NCBI RefSeq assembly: GCF_000350225.1
Contig: NW_005178998.1
Location: forward strand, 40,849-104,848
Origin: Chondrus crispus
Lineage: Eukaryota; Rhodophyta; Florideophyceae; Gigartinales; Gigartinaceae
Direction of reading: 5' to 3'
DNA: 64,000 nt
Shown: one piece after another, positions 51,435 through 62,013 of the stretch
Layout of the letters: each line of letters opens with the position of its first letter
How positions within the stretch are numbered: the first letter of the stretch is position 1
Notes under the pieces: model-generated
What the model was told of the DNA's origin: nothing
Database searches by the model: none
Seen by the model: only the letters and a program-made list of their open reading frames with translations
Program-made: the position numbers and the translations under genes

Positions 51435-51685
51435 GGTGGAATCCATGTGAACACGCAAGGTCGCTGGGACAGCCGTAATAAAGGCTACGAGTTTCTTATT
51501 GGACTTGACACGGACGCCCACATGCCAAGTTGGATGCCATCCGGGTGGAAGCAAAGCCCACCTCAAAAACTCCCGGGAATAATCAAAGCGGAACATAGCA
51601 TCTCCGTCCTCAACGTAGTTTTCATTCAAAGGACGATACGCTTCTTCGAGTTGCTCGTCCAGAAGAGCGCACGCAAGTCTGCTAC
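51435..51685 (-). pseudogene. N-myristoyltransferase exon fragment
   Basis: Minus-strand reading gives [18 protein letters not shown], then [20 protein letters not shown] and [20 protein letters not shown]. This is the conserved core of glycylpeptide N-tetradecanoyltransferase, the enzyme that attaches myristate to N-terminal glycines. Only about 80 of some 420 residues are present, without start or acyl-CoA-binding remainder. The fragment directly abuts the aldo-keto reductase fragment on the opposite strand. Confidence 0.85.
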
Positions 51686-51765
51686 AGTATGGTATCTACA
51701 AAGATGAATTCCCTCACAAAGCGGAAACCTCGAAAAGTTAAAATTATACTTCCCCCTTCCAGAGA

Positions 51766-52276
51766 CACCCCACCAAGCTATAGATACGCCTTACTCCAAC
51801 GTCTGCCCCGTTCTCACGCCTGCGCCTTAATCGCTTCTTCCACATCGCCTTTGATTAGCTCCTTAAGCTCTGCGTACGCTTTGTCAAACTGATCGTTAAC
51901 GATAACAGCATCGAATAATCCCTTCTCGTCCTTGGCTTGGATCTCCCTCATCGCATTCCCCGACCTCGTGACGATGGCCGCCTCCTCCTCTGTGCCCCTC
52001 CCCCTGAGCCTCTTCTCACCCCACCAAGCTATAGATACGCCTTACTCCAATTCTACGTCTGCCCCGTTCTCACGCCTGCGCCTTAATCGCTTCTTCCACA
52101 TCGCCTTTGATTAGCTCCTTAAGCTCTGCGTACGCTTTGTCAAACTGATCGTTAACGATAACAGCATCGAATAATCCCTTCTCGTCCTTGGCTTGGATCT
52201 CCCTCATCGCATTCCCCGACCTCGTGACGGTGGCCGCCTCTTCCTCTGTGCCCCTCCCCCTGAGCCTCTTCTCGAG
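51766..52276. repeat. Tandem duplication of the guanylate kinase 3' end
   Basis: The roughly 253-bp block from ACCCCACCAAGCTATAG to AGCCTCTTCTC occurs at 51766-52018 and again from 52019. The second copy belongs to the complete gene. The two differ by a few bases, including a 5-base difference (CTCCAACG against CTCCAATTCTACG) and single changes. Confidence 0.9.
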
Positions 52277-52806
52277 CTCCTCTACGCTTGGCGGCGCAAT
52301 GAAAACGTACTTTGCCACAAGCTCATTCGCTCTCGCTGCGCGGCACCCTTGCACGTCGATTTCGAGTATGCAGATCTTGCCTTGCTCTCTCACGGTCTCC
52401 ACGGCCGCGACGGACGTTCCGTAGTGGCGCCCGTGCACCTCGGCGTGCTCGATGAACTTGCCTTTCGCTACGTCGGACTCGATCTGTTCGGCTGTCGTGA
52501 AGTGGTAGTGCTTGCCGTTCTCTTCCCCGGGGCGCGGGGCGCGAGACGTGTGCGAGACGGAGAAGCCGAATAGGGTGGGGAATTCTTGACGCAGCTTCTC
52601 GATTAGAGTGCCTTTGCCGACGCCGGACGGGCCCTCGTACGGAGCTGTGCGTCATTACCAAAGATGAAAAACAGGCGTTAGTACGGTTCCCCACGCAAAC
52701 AAAAGCACGGCTAGTACTACAAAAGCAGAGGAGCGAGGGACAACCTACTTTGCTTGGGTCCGTGAAACTTGACGTAGAACTCGCCGACGCGGTCCCCATC
52801 TGCCAT
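52070..52806 (-). CDS. Guanylate kinase
   Basis: Two exons, 52806-52749 and 52644-52070, around a 104-nt GT-AG intron; 210 residues. The P-loop is GPSGVGKGTL, followed by SVSHTSRAPRPGE (GMP-binding Ser and Arg), ENGKHYHF, FIEHAEVHGRHYGTS, ILEIDVQG and the lid region LEKRLRGRGTE. It phosphorylates GMP to GDP with ATP. The stretch before the P-loop (PKQTPYEGPSG) lacks the usual hydrophobic strand such as VVISGPSG, so the N-terminus may come from fused sequence, or the first exon differs. A second in-frame ATG lies 6 bases upstream. It is cargo of CACTA copy 2, next to the right arm. Confidence 0.82.
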
Positions 52807-53686
52807 CTGCATCTCGTGGTCTTGCCTGTCAATGTGCTGCACTTGTCGAAACGGCTCATACTTTGCCTCATACCCGTTAAGATCGCTGCGAGGGCAAGGA
52901 GCTCACCGTGTAAATGATTTTGCTGTCTTATGCGAGGGGTGGGGCCGGTGCGACAGCGAGGGCGTGGCTTGCGTGAGAGGGCGCAGAGAAAGACAGAAGC
53001 AGAGAAGGACGGGAGGAGATGCGAGGGCAGTGGTCATGGTGGATTAGTGAGGGGAAAGAAAGAGGAGGTTGGGGGATACCGGAGTAAACAACGGTGGACA
53101 GAAAAAGGCAGAGTTAATACCCTGTACTGTAGTGTGTATCCGACCGACCAAGCTTATCATACCTCAACAGATCCGACAAATTTAATAATTTTTCATCATT
53201 TAGCCGACACGAATTCTTCTGAAAGAATACTTCAAGACCGCCATATCGCACTTGAACGGCGGGGTTGTCAATGAAATACCTTGTAAATCACGAAGAAGCC
53301 ATTTTCAATTTCGTACTACAAAGAAAAACTGCTTACAGTGAAGATTTCCAGGTTCTGCTTCACTTTTAGAGGTAGAACTTGTCTCCACAACAAACGATTT
53401 ATGCTGATTGTGTCAAGGGCTATGTGGAGTACCCAGTAGTCAAATCAGAACTAAAAAACAAGCAAGGAGTTCGAAGAAAAATCCCTTTGTCCTCAAATTT
53501 TGTCCTCACGGTCGGATAGACACTAGCAGACCGCCACTTGTAATGTAATTATTTGGTGTGCAGAATCTAAACCGCCAGGCCTGGCGACCGCTGCGCACTG
53601 TTCCTTCAACAACATCCTACACTCTCACTTCTTCCAACACCATAATCCACACAAAAATATCGGACGACAGCACCACCGTTCCTCAT

Positions 53687-56600
53687 ATGTCAGGTGGAAG
53701 AAAGAGACGTCGTACGATGGGCACTACTTGGATGGACAACGTCCCTAACTTGCCAGACCTGGCAGCCCTGTTCCATGACGTTCATACACGACCAGGATGC
53801 GATCTCGATGGGGATGCAGATGCGGCCGCACTTATGGAAGCAGAAGAAACCCCAGCTCTCGAGCTTCCGGAAACTGGCGAAGCGGCTGATATTTTGGGAG
53901 TGTTGAATGGGCACGCTTCGTCGAACAATCAGACTGGAGATCAAGGTACTAGATCGAAGATAAAGGGCTCGGAACATCGAGAAACGGTTGTCGTCGAAGA
54001 AGGAATAGATCTTGTCGACTATGATGAAGGCCACTTCCCCGAACTTGGCGACTCGGAACACTTCGCTCCCGAGAGCGATCCAAACGGTGTTTTAGTGGGA
54101 AATGACAATATCATTATTCCAAGTATTTATCAAGAGAGCTGTGAGGGGATGGAGTGCCTTCCGAGTTTATCAAGTGACGATCCCGAAATGGGAAGCAGGC
54201 TGGACAGCCAGAAAGTTTTGCGAATATTTCTATCGTCTCGGAAGCTTTTCGAACCATGGTACAACCTTTTGGGCTTCGTAATAGTTTGCGGTAGCGTCCG
54301 CTATACGGTCAAACAGTATAACCTCCTGAGAGATATACTGTCTTGGGTTTCTCCTTCTATTAAGTTCCCATCTTATTCCACCGCACAGAGGACTCTCTTT
54401 CCGCATGCTTTGAAGTATCTTTTTCCCAAGAGTGACCTCAAGTACTTTGTCGTCCGACGAAAGAAGAAGGCATTCAACCGAACGTCATTGGTTGAAAATT
54501 TGGGGGGTAACGAGGAGACCGCATCGCAATATTCGAACGTGTCTAAAACTCCTGTTCGTATCGTTCCACCAAGTGAATGGGCGAAAGCGGACATCATGAT
54601 GGCTCCGTTCTTCAACTCAATGTATCCGAAATCCAGTCGATGGCATGGTGGTGTGGCGGACGCAGAATGCATAGAAAGCTCGAAGCTGGTTGCAGAGCGG
54701 CAGATAATATCGGAAGCTACGAGAGCACTTTACGTCCACAATGGTTCATGTACTGTGCAGGCGTTCCCGGGTGCCGTGATTCGACTGGAACTGTCAGAAC
54801 TGCTTCCATCACGTTTGTCACTTGACGTGCGCAATCTGGGCTATCGTGTTCATGAGAACGCAGAGAATAACTTTGTAATGAAGTGTATAATTTCAGCCGT
54901 GTGGTGCGTGGGAAGTGAGGGAAATGTTACAAGAAGCGCCAACATGGCGATGAAGGTTCTCCGTGGCGTGGAGAATTGCCTGGCCAGGCAGTTTTGTACA
55001 GCACCGCCATTGGAAAAGTATAATAGATCTGTGAGGCGTAGAGATGGAAGGATAGATTTTGAAGCAAGGGCTCGTTCTTCGAAGAAGGTGTTGCCTGGGG
55101 ATATTTGTACCCTCCTTCGACCTACAGAAAGTGAAGCAGTGGCAACGTCGAGAATGTGTATGTTGGTTTCTAGGTTTTGGAAACACAAGGAAGGTCTCAC
55201 CTCAGACACTTTGTTTTGGTTTCAAAACATGAGTACAAACGGGGCCGGTCAGCGTTTCAATGATGGTGGCGATGGAACTCCAGACGAACCCTTTCGTCTG
55301 CTCGGTACTCAACATTTGAAAGGGCTGCCTTTCCTCCTCCAAGAGCCCAAAATATCGGGACGCACCCGCAGCATTGACAGAAGAATGCAAAACAGCGGCC
55401 GCTTAATGGATGGAACAAAGTTCGTGGTCTATCGCGCTCTCCTATACTGCGATGACTTTTCCCCATTCTCTTCATTGTATCCGCAGGGTTCAGCAGGTGG
55501 ATGCTACATGATCCCGATTGGACTACCACCGCGAAGTCGTAACACGCGATCGTCTGTCAGAATCATTGGATTAACCCCTCCAGGTGTATCAACGAACAAT
55601 ATACTGCTCTCAATCATTCCAGACTTGGTTAAGTGTACAACAGAAGGTGTGGAAGCACACACGCCTACCGGCGAGAGAGTAAGAATCTTTGTCGACGTGG
55701 TGGGTTTTGTGGCTGACTATCCAGCGGCCGCTGAAACATTGGATGTTATGGGACATACAGCAAATACGCCCTGCACTCTTTGTACATTTCGGAAGAACAC
55801 CGGCGTCGGTGAGAGCGGATACGGCTATACAACAAAAGTCCATGCACACCGCACGGCGTCCTTGAGGTGCATGGAACGCCATGAAGCTCTTCGCAACAGC
55901 GAAATTGACAGTCGAGACACAAACCGGCTTGGTATGAAAGACAGCAACAAGGTTAGTGACGAAAGTTCTCCTCTTCTTGCATTGCAAAGGGAACTTGAGC
56001 GCGTACGCGTTTACATACCGTTAACAAGCGATGGAAAGCGTGTGGTGTCAGCACGTTTTGAGGCATATCGCTGCAACGTCGTCGCGCCTGACCATTTGCT
56101 GGCCGGTCTCGCGAAGAACGTTATCGAGGTAGGCTTCCACGTGATTAACCGACAAGGAAACGCGTCCGCGTTCAGGGCAAAAGCTGACATGGCAATATGT
56201 GGAGCCCTCCGAGACAATGGGTTGAAGAGGCAATCATCAGTTTTTAGTTCCAAGAATGAACTCAATTCCATGACTCTGTCAGGTGTGTTCTGTGCCCTTC
56301 TCGTGTGCGTTCCGGTTTTCTACCAACTGTTCCCGGGGATCCAGAGTGAAGAAATCACTGTTGTGTTGGATCTATTGACGCAATTGCAGGAATTGATTGC
56401 GTTGACGTACTGGTGGCCATCGGAAGAGGCGGATGGTGTCTCAGATTATTTGTATGTGACAAGTGATAATGGAGCTCAATACCATGCAGACTTGCTGGAA
56501 GGGCTGAGAAGTATGTGACTGAGGCAGACAAGTTTTGCGCAAATTATTGCCAAGGAGTGGGTAAAGGTCGCCCCAGCTTGGACAAGCCGAACCTGCACAG

Positions 56601-57654
56601 GTTAATCGAGTTGTACAACCACACAATTCCTGCCTTCGGGCATGTACGTCACTTTATGGAACTGGTGTTCGAGAATGCTCATCAACCTTTGAAGAGGTGC
56701 ATAGTCCGGGGTAATCACCAAAAAGGACATTTGGCGGCCGTGGGTCATTGTTTGGGGAATGATTGGCAAGGGCGGTTGGCGTTTCTGTCCAGCACTATGA
56801 CACAAACTTCGGATGCCGGACTGAAGATGGAATGCAGGAGAGGCCTTCGACGCTTGCTTCTCGGCGAAGCTTGCAACGAGTTGTCACAGGCTTCGGATGA
56901 ATTGAAGGGATTCCTGAAGGACACAGTTGTTAGTATATCTGATTTATTTGTCAAACCGTTGATGGACGAGATGCGGTCGAATGGGAAAGTCAACCCCGCT
57001 TGGACGGGAGATTCCGTACGATGGGAGGGGAATTGTGAATAGGATGTCAATGAGCTGTCCAGCTGTTGCATATCAGAAACAGAAACGATAGATTCATCTG
57101 ATCTTTTGTCGCAGCTTTTGTCACGGGCTACAAACATCCTGGAAAATCTCCGTCCAGAATTTGATACGTCAAAGATGTCGGAAGTCAAGTTGTTCTCGTC
57201 TGCTCGGCGCGTTCGCAGAAGCTACTTGAGTGCGTCCCCATGGACGTACTCGCATGACACGATTGAGCCGGGATGTGTCGTCCAGGTTATGTTACCGCGC
57301 GGAGGGACGAAGGGATTGCTTTTGCATGCAAATGGGGCGGTCGGATCGTCATTGAACCTGTTCGCTGTTGTTGGGGTCTTGCAGAGAGAGGACGAGAGTC
57401 CTCACGCGGCTGTCGTAAGATGCAGAGTGGATGATCGTAAAACTCTGAGGATATCCGCTGAACTGAACTCAGAGTCTATACAGGTGCTCTGTCTCACTGA
57501 TGGCGTCCGTCGCGTGGCGCGGTACCACGCCTGCTCAGCAAACTCCTGTCACGTATCGAGGGACAACCCCATCAAACACTCTGCCAATGTTTTGGGTGGC
57601 GGGGCATTCTACTTTCAGACGAGGAGAAAAGGTTACCCTGCAAGAATGGCATGA
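53687..57654 (+). pseudogene. CACTA/Plavaka-like transposase, copy 2 (one frameshift, one stop)
   Basis: Same gene as 39607-43574. Here the first frame is intact through the copy 1 lesion and runs 944 codons from ATG 53687. One base is missing near 56497 (CTGGAAGGG against CTCGAAAGGG), after which the next frame holds a TAG at 57040-57042 where copy 1 has AAG. All three core segments up to ADYPAAAETL and CTLC are in the first frame; the HFMELVFENAHQPLK segment is in the shifted part. The upstream open extension to 53558 is not conserved as a start in copy 1. Confidence 0.8.
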
Positions 57655-58194
57655 AGGGAATAGGGACCTGGTGTTTCAGACGCTGGAAAACCTGATTATT
57701 CGCGGAGTGGCGTTTTCTACTGGAAAATTATCAGATTTCAGCACCCATCCCATCTGAATTGAAATTGGGCGGACTTCTGGTTACACGTCTCGCCGATCCC
57801 GTCAAGAGTTGGACACCTCGCTCTTCCTTGGCCAATCTACGGCTGACCGAAGGTATCTTTGGACACAAACAACCACGCAGTTCGTTTCGCGTATGAGGGC
57901 GCAAGATCGATGCCATAGGGTCACGGCGGGCCCGCTTGTGGTGTATGGGTGATCAGGATAGCGAGAGATCGCCAGTGCTATTGCTGGTGGATGGGGCTGC
58001 GAACGGTCGATCTACAGTTGATCGATCTCGATGTCGTCGTGATAGGAAACGCGCTGAAAGTAGGTTGATATGCACGCACGTGCGTTGCATTTTTATCCGC
58101 GTATGTCCGCACTATCTGACCATCTTCAAATTCTTGTGATGACATCGCCTTTGTCTGCGTGCGAACCTGACGGAATTAAAACCGTGTTTGTTTT
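57655..58194. other. 3' region of transposase gene, copy 2
   Basis: Counterpart of 43575-44114. No gene recognised. Confidence 0.5.
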
Positions 58195-58773
58195 GTGAAA
58201 GTGTTGGATGGATTGTAAGTTGTCGTTGACGCTTCGCGAATCAGTCCGGCCGGACAGGCGTGCTGCACACAGTATCTTACCTACTTCAGTTTACATCTGC
58301 GCTTGTCCCCACAACAGTTGGTCATCGGAACTTGAAGTCATGGTAAACTCAACTCCATCATGATTAGAAGTGACATGGCATCGGCGCCGGAAGTTGGGCA
58401 GTTCTTGTTGCGTGAAGGTGTTGGATGGATTGTAAGTTGTCGTTAACGCTTCGCGAATCAGTCCGGCCGGACACGCGTGCTGCACACAGTATCTTACCTA
58501 CTTCAGTTTACATCTGCGCTTGTCCCCACAACAGTTGGTCATCGGAACTCGAAGTCATGGTAAACTCAACTCCGTCATGATTGGAAGTGTCACATGGCAT
58601 CGGCGCCGGAAGTTGGGCAGTTCTTGTTGCGTGAAAGTGTTGGATGGATTGTAAGTTGTCGTTAACGATTTGCGAATCAGTCCGGCCGGACAGGCGTGCT
58701 GCACGCAGTATCTAACCTACTTCAGTTTACAAATGCGCTTGTCCCCACAACAGTTGGTCGTCGGAGCTTGAAG
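58195..58773. repeat. 219-bp subterminal tandem repeats, copy 2 (2.65 units)
   Basis: Units begin at 58195, 58412 and 58631. The first is 217 bp because of a 2-bp loss in GTGACATGG. One unit fewer than copy 1; the last partial unit is the same in both. Confidence 0.92.
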
Positions 58774-59306
58774 CGGCAAGGAGACTGTATATTGCGCTGC
58801 GTAGCGTATGTAGATAGGGAGCTAACATAGTGGTAAACCGACTACTGACTCTTGCTCGCAATTCACACTGCTCCCATCCTATATGACAACTGGTACCACG
58901 GGTGCGGTGCATTGACCCGATCCTACGTGTGCACATCGCCGACCAGAAACAAACGTTGGATCATTCCAGTCTGTTTGACAGTACCAAAACGCAATAAACT
59001 ACTGCATGGCCATGCCCAGCGGTTAATCTGGGATGTTTTTGAGATGGATCAGCCCAGCACGTATGGCAGTACCGCCAAATATTACAATGAGGCACTGCCA
59101 TGTCCAATTGTAAATCTGCGATTTTTTTCAGTTGGCCCAGCGACGGCAAGGTATTGGAAGAGTACCAATAGATTACGGCTTGCAGGGAATTCGGTGCAAA
59201 ATCAGTATCAAAAATTTTGCACAAAAAATGTCTTGACTATCAATGGTACGGCCAAATCAAAAATTAAATTAATCGTAACGTTACGGGCCAGATTTACTTC
59301 GTAGTG
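58774..59306. other. Right terminal region and TAGTG end of CACTA copy 2
   Basis: Counterpart of 44914-45447. It ends TTTACTTCGTAGTG at 59306, followed by CGGAGCAACGG of a Gypsy gag. Confidence 0.75.
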
Positions 59307-59900
59307 CGGAGCAACGGCGCTCGGAGGTACGGCACCACCGGGCCCTCTCGTGGGGGCACCGGGCAGCCTGGCGGCCATGGTCCGTTCCATGTCACGAACA
59401 CGCTGTCGCGTAGCGTTGAGCTCGGCGGAGAGGTGCGCGAACGCACCCAACTGCTCTGCTGACGGGGACGGTCGATCGTCGGGACGTGTCGTCGAGGTCG
59501 GCCGCGTGGGGCGACCTTGCCCGTGCAGTACGGCCTGTGCGAGGTGTGAGTCTTCGACGAGCACCAGTCGCGAGTGTAACTCGTCGACTAGTGCTCGGAG
59601 ATTCTCCAAGGACTGGCTGACTCGATCGAACCTCCCTTCACGTAGGGAGCGGAGCTCGTCCATACATCGCGAGTAGACGGCGTCCGTCACGTCTATACGG
59701 AGTGAAGTACGGACTTCCTCGATGTAGTCAGCTATGCGATCGAACATCGCAGCCGCTTGTCCTTCGGGGGACTCGGGCGACGGTTCGCGGTCTCGGAGAC
59801 CAGCGTCGCCGTCGCCGAACAGCGGTGATGGTGCGTGCATAGCGGCCGCCCTCGGATCCGCCGGTTCGGACCGGATCCAGGTGGCGTATTCTTGACTCAT
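59307..59900 (-). pseudogene. Gypsy gag N-terminal part, cut by CACTA
   Basis: ATG at 59900, then 198 open codons to the CACTA end. It starts MSQEYATWIRSEPADP. The middle is a coiled coil (DELRSLREGRFDRVSQSL, then LRALVDELHSRLVLVEDS). This is a gag of the same general build as that at 22118-24503 but without sequence match, so a different family. Capsid, pol and 3' LTR are absent from the window. Confidence 0.8.
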
Positions 59901-59976
59901 CTCAACGCATACGAACGCGGAGGAAAAAGAAAGTCTTCTCAGGGAGATCTCGGGGTCTTCTAGGTCGGGAGACCAC

Positions 59977-60675
59977 TGTAGCATAAACACCCCCAGACGA
60001 CTGGAGGTGTATGCGCAGTTCGACCTGTAGACCCCGGATCGGAGAAGAGGTGAAGCGAGCCAACCAGCTACGGAACCGGGCTCGGGCCCAGGTAGCGGTG
60101 GTAGAGCGGGAGCGAGCAGGGACGCGCGCACGCACGAGCGGATCGACGCCTCGACGCCCCGGAGCAGCACTGGGTGACGTACCAGTGCTGACGGGCGGAG
60201 GCGGTTCCGTGCTCGCTCGCGTGCTGCGCGTCCACTCCGGCTCGGCTCCGACTAAACGCGCGCAAAGAGCGCAAGCGACGTTTAGAATAAGCTGGGTGGA
60301 CTGACCTTGGCGGTCGGTTGAGGACAAGCCCGTGCTTGTCCCCCTCCGCCGCCGTCGGTCCGCTCCATATTTAATATACAAAACACTCTATCATAACATT
60401 ACAGTACCGAGGTACTGTAGTGGGCTACTGTAGTGCAGGTCGGCCTGCACTGTAATACTGTCAGCTATGTCGAGGCTGACAGTACACGTATCACCCGTGG
60501 TGCGTGCGCGCTTCGTTCGCGCGCTGTACACGTGTGCACGTGTATGTGCATGTCCCTTGTCCCCGTGGTGTACACGTGGACACGCGCGGTGGTACTGTAG
60601 AGCTCGACGCTCTACAGTAGCTGATCTAGTTCTTGATCTAATCTAATTTAAACCCCCAGGGGGTGTTATACTACA
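59977..60675 (-). repeat. 5' LTR of the second Gypsy family, 699 bp
   Basis: In plus-strand reading it starts TGTAGCATAAACACCCCC and ends GGGGGTGTTATACTACA. Directly left, on the minus strand, is TGGTCTCCCGACCTAGAA, the same primer binding site as in the other Gypsy element. Internal stem-like segments such as GCAGGTCGGCCTGC and GTACACGTG are frequent near 60420-60560. It resembles the solo LTR at 14492-15091. Confidence 0.88.
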
Positions 60676-62013
60676 GACCGGAGAAAATGGATCTGTGGTG
60701 ACGCAAAAGCAAAGGCAGTCATCGGACTCACGCTTTCTGAGGACTACTTGCTAATAGTAGGTTCGGAGGGGCAAGGGAAAGAAGGAGGGCAGGTTGATGT
60801 GTGTGAGTGAAGGAGTTGGTACCGAGGTTTACTTGGAGCCGTCTTTCCGCCATACTTATACACTTTGAGTGTTACACTATCCCATTACTTTGGCACCTGG
60901 TAAACCGTACTCACCATATGCGCGACCAAGCGCGGTCCTCTTCTGGCCCGTCCACACTGTTCTATTTCCACCTTACGAATTGACTATTGACTATCAGTGC
61001 ACAACAGTTTCTACACATTTCGAGTGACTGTAAACCATGGCCCTATGCATGCAATCGTTTCACACCTTACTAATCTGCATCCAGACATGACAGAATATAT
61101 TCTTGCACAATGAACAACTTGGCATCTCTCTATTTCCAACAACGCAAAGTCCTGTCATATCTCAGTCCCCATACATGCCCTTGTTTCGTACCTTACTAAT
61201 TTCGGTACACACTGCCAGACAACTATCACGGATAGCAACAATGTGCATCCAGACTTCCTACACATCTCACGTGATATCCGATGTGAATCACACCAGTACT
61301 GTCATCAACTTGCATCCAACGGCGCACCATAACTAGAGCACAGTACAACGTCGCATGCTGACGAGAGTGTAGTACAACGGCGCATGCTGATGCAAGGGTC
61401 GCATACAGCGTGACGCGTACACTGAATACTCACGTAAGTACATGTCTCTTGTGAGAAATACTTGTTGTACTTTTAATTCACATGTACTGTGCTCGGACAC
61501 GCGCCGGACCGTATGTAGGCGACGTGTACAAGTGTACGTACACGCAGCAACCTGGCGATGTGTACATGTGTACACCGCACACAAGTGTCCAGCGCCAAGG
61601 CCACACGTAATTACCCATTACAACCATGGTGAGCAACTTGAAACCCCCGAAATGATGTAATTAAAACGTATACCGATCATTCAAGATATATCACCAGCAT
61701 GACTGCATATAAGTGGACAATAACAGACCAATAGAATTGCAGCATTCGAACCGACACCCAATAGATTTGCAGTATTGCCTGTGTAGCCCTATAACGGTTC
61801 GGGCCAAATGCAAATTTTCGGCATTTATGCAAATTTGCATAACCCTCCAAAAGTCCACTTTCGTCCCCAGAACCCCAAAATCTGAGACTTTACACGTGTC
61901 ATATGGTGATATGGGGTGAGGGTTCGGACCGTCGAGTCATGTACACGTGTCACTCGATTTTGCACTTTCCAGATACCAGCATGTGGTCGCACATTTTCAA
62001 TACCTCCCCTCGA
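60676..62013. other. Spacer with Copia 3' region
   Basis: No gene recognised in 60676-61900. Just after the Copia stop, on the minus strand, lies a purine tract GAGGGGAGG (about 62000-62010), a likely polypurine tract, so a Copia 3' LTR probably starts near 62000 and runs left. Its left end was not found. Repeated GTACACGTGT motifs occur near 61500-61590 and 61940. Confidence 0.45.

Larger units (their letters stand above)
45448..59306 (+). mobile_element. Large CACTA-superfamily element, copy 2, left-truncated, with different cargo
   Basis: It begins inside gene 2 directly after the TAGTG end of copy 1 and ends in its own TAGTG at 59306, inside a Gypsy gag. The left arm (45448-49030) and right arm (52930-59306) match copy 1 with only scattered base differences. 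The middle (49031-52929) is unrelated to the middle of copy 1 and holds other host genes. Gene 1 and the CACTA left terminus are missing. Confidence 0.6.
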
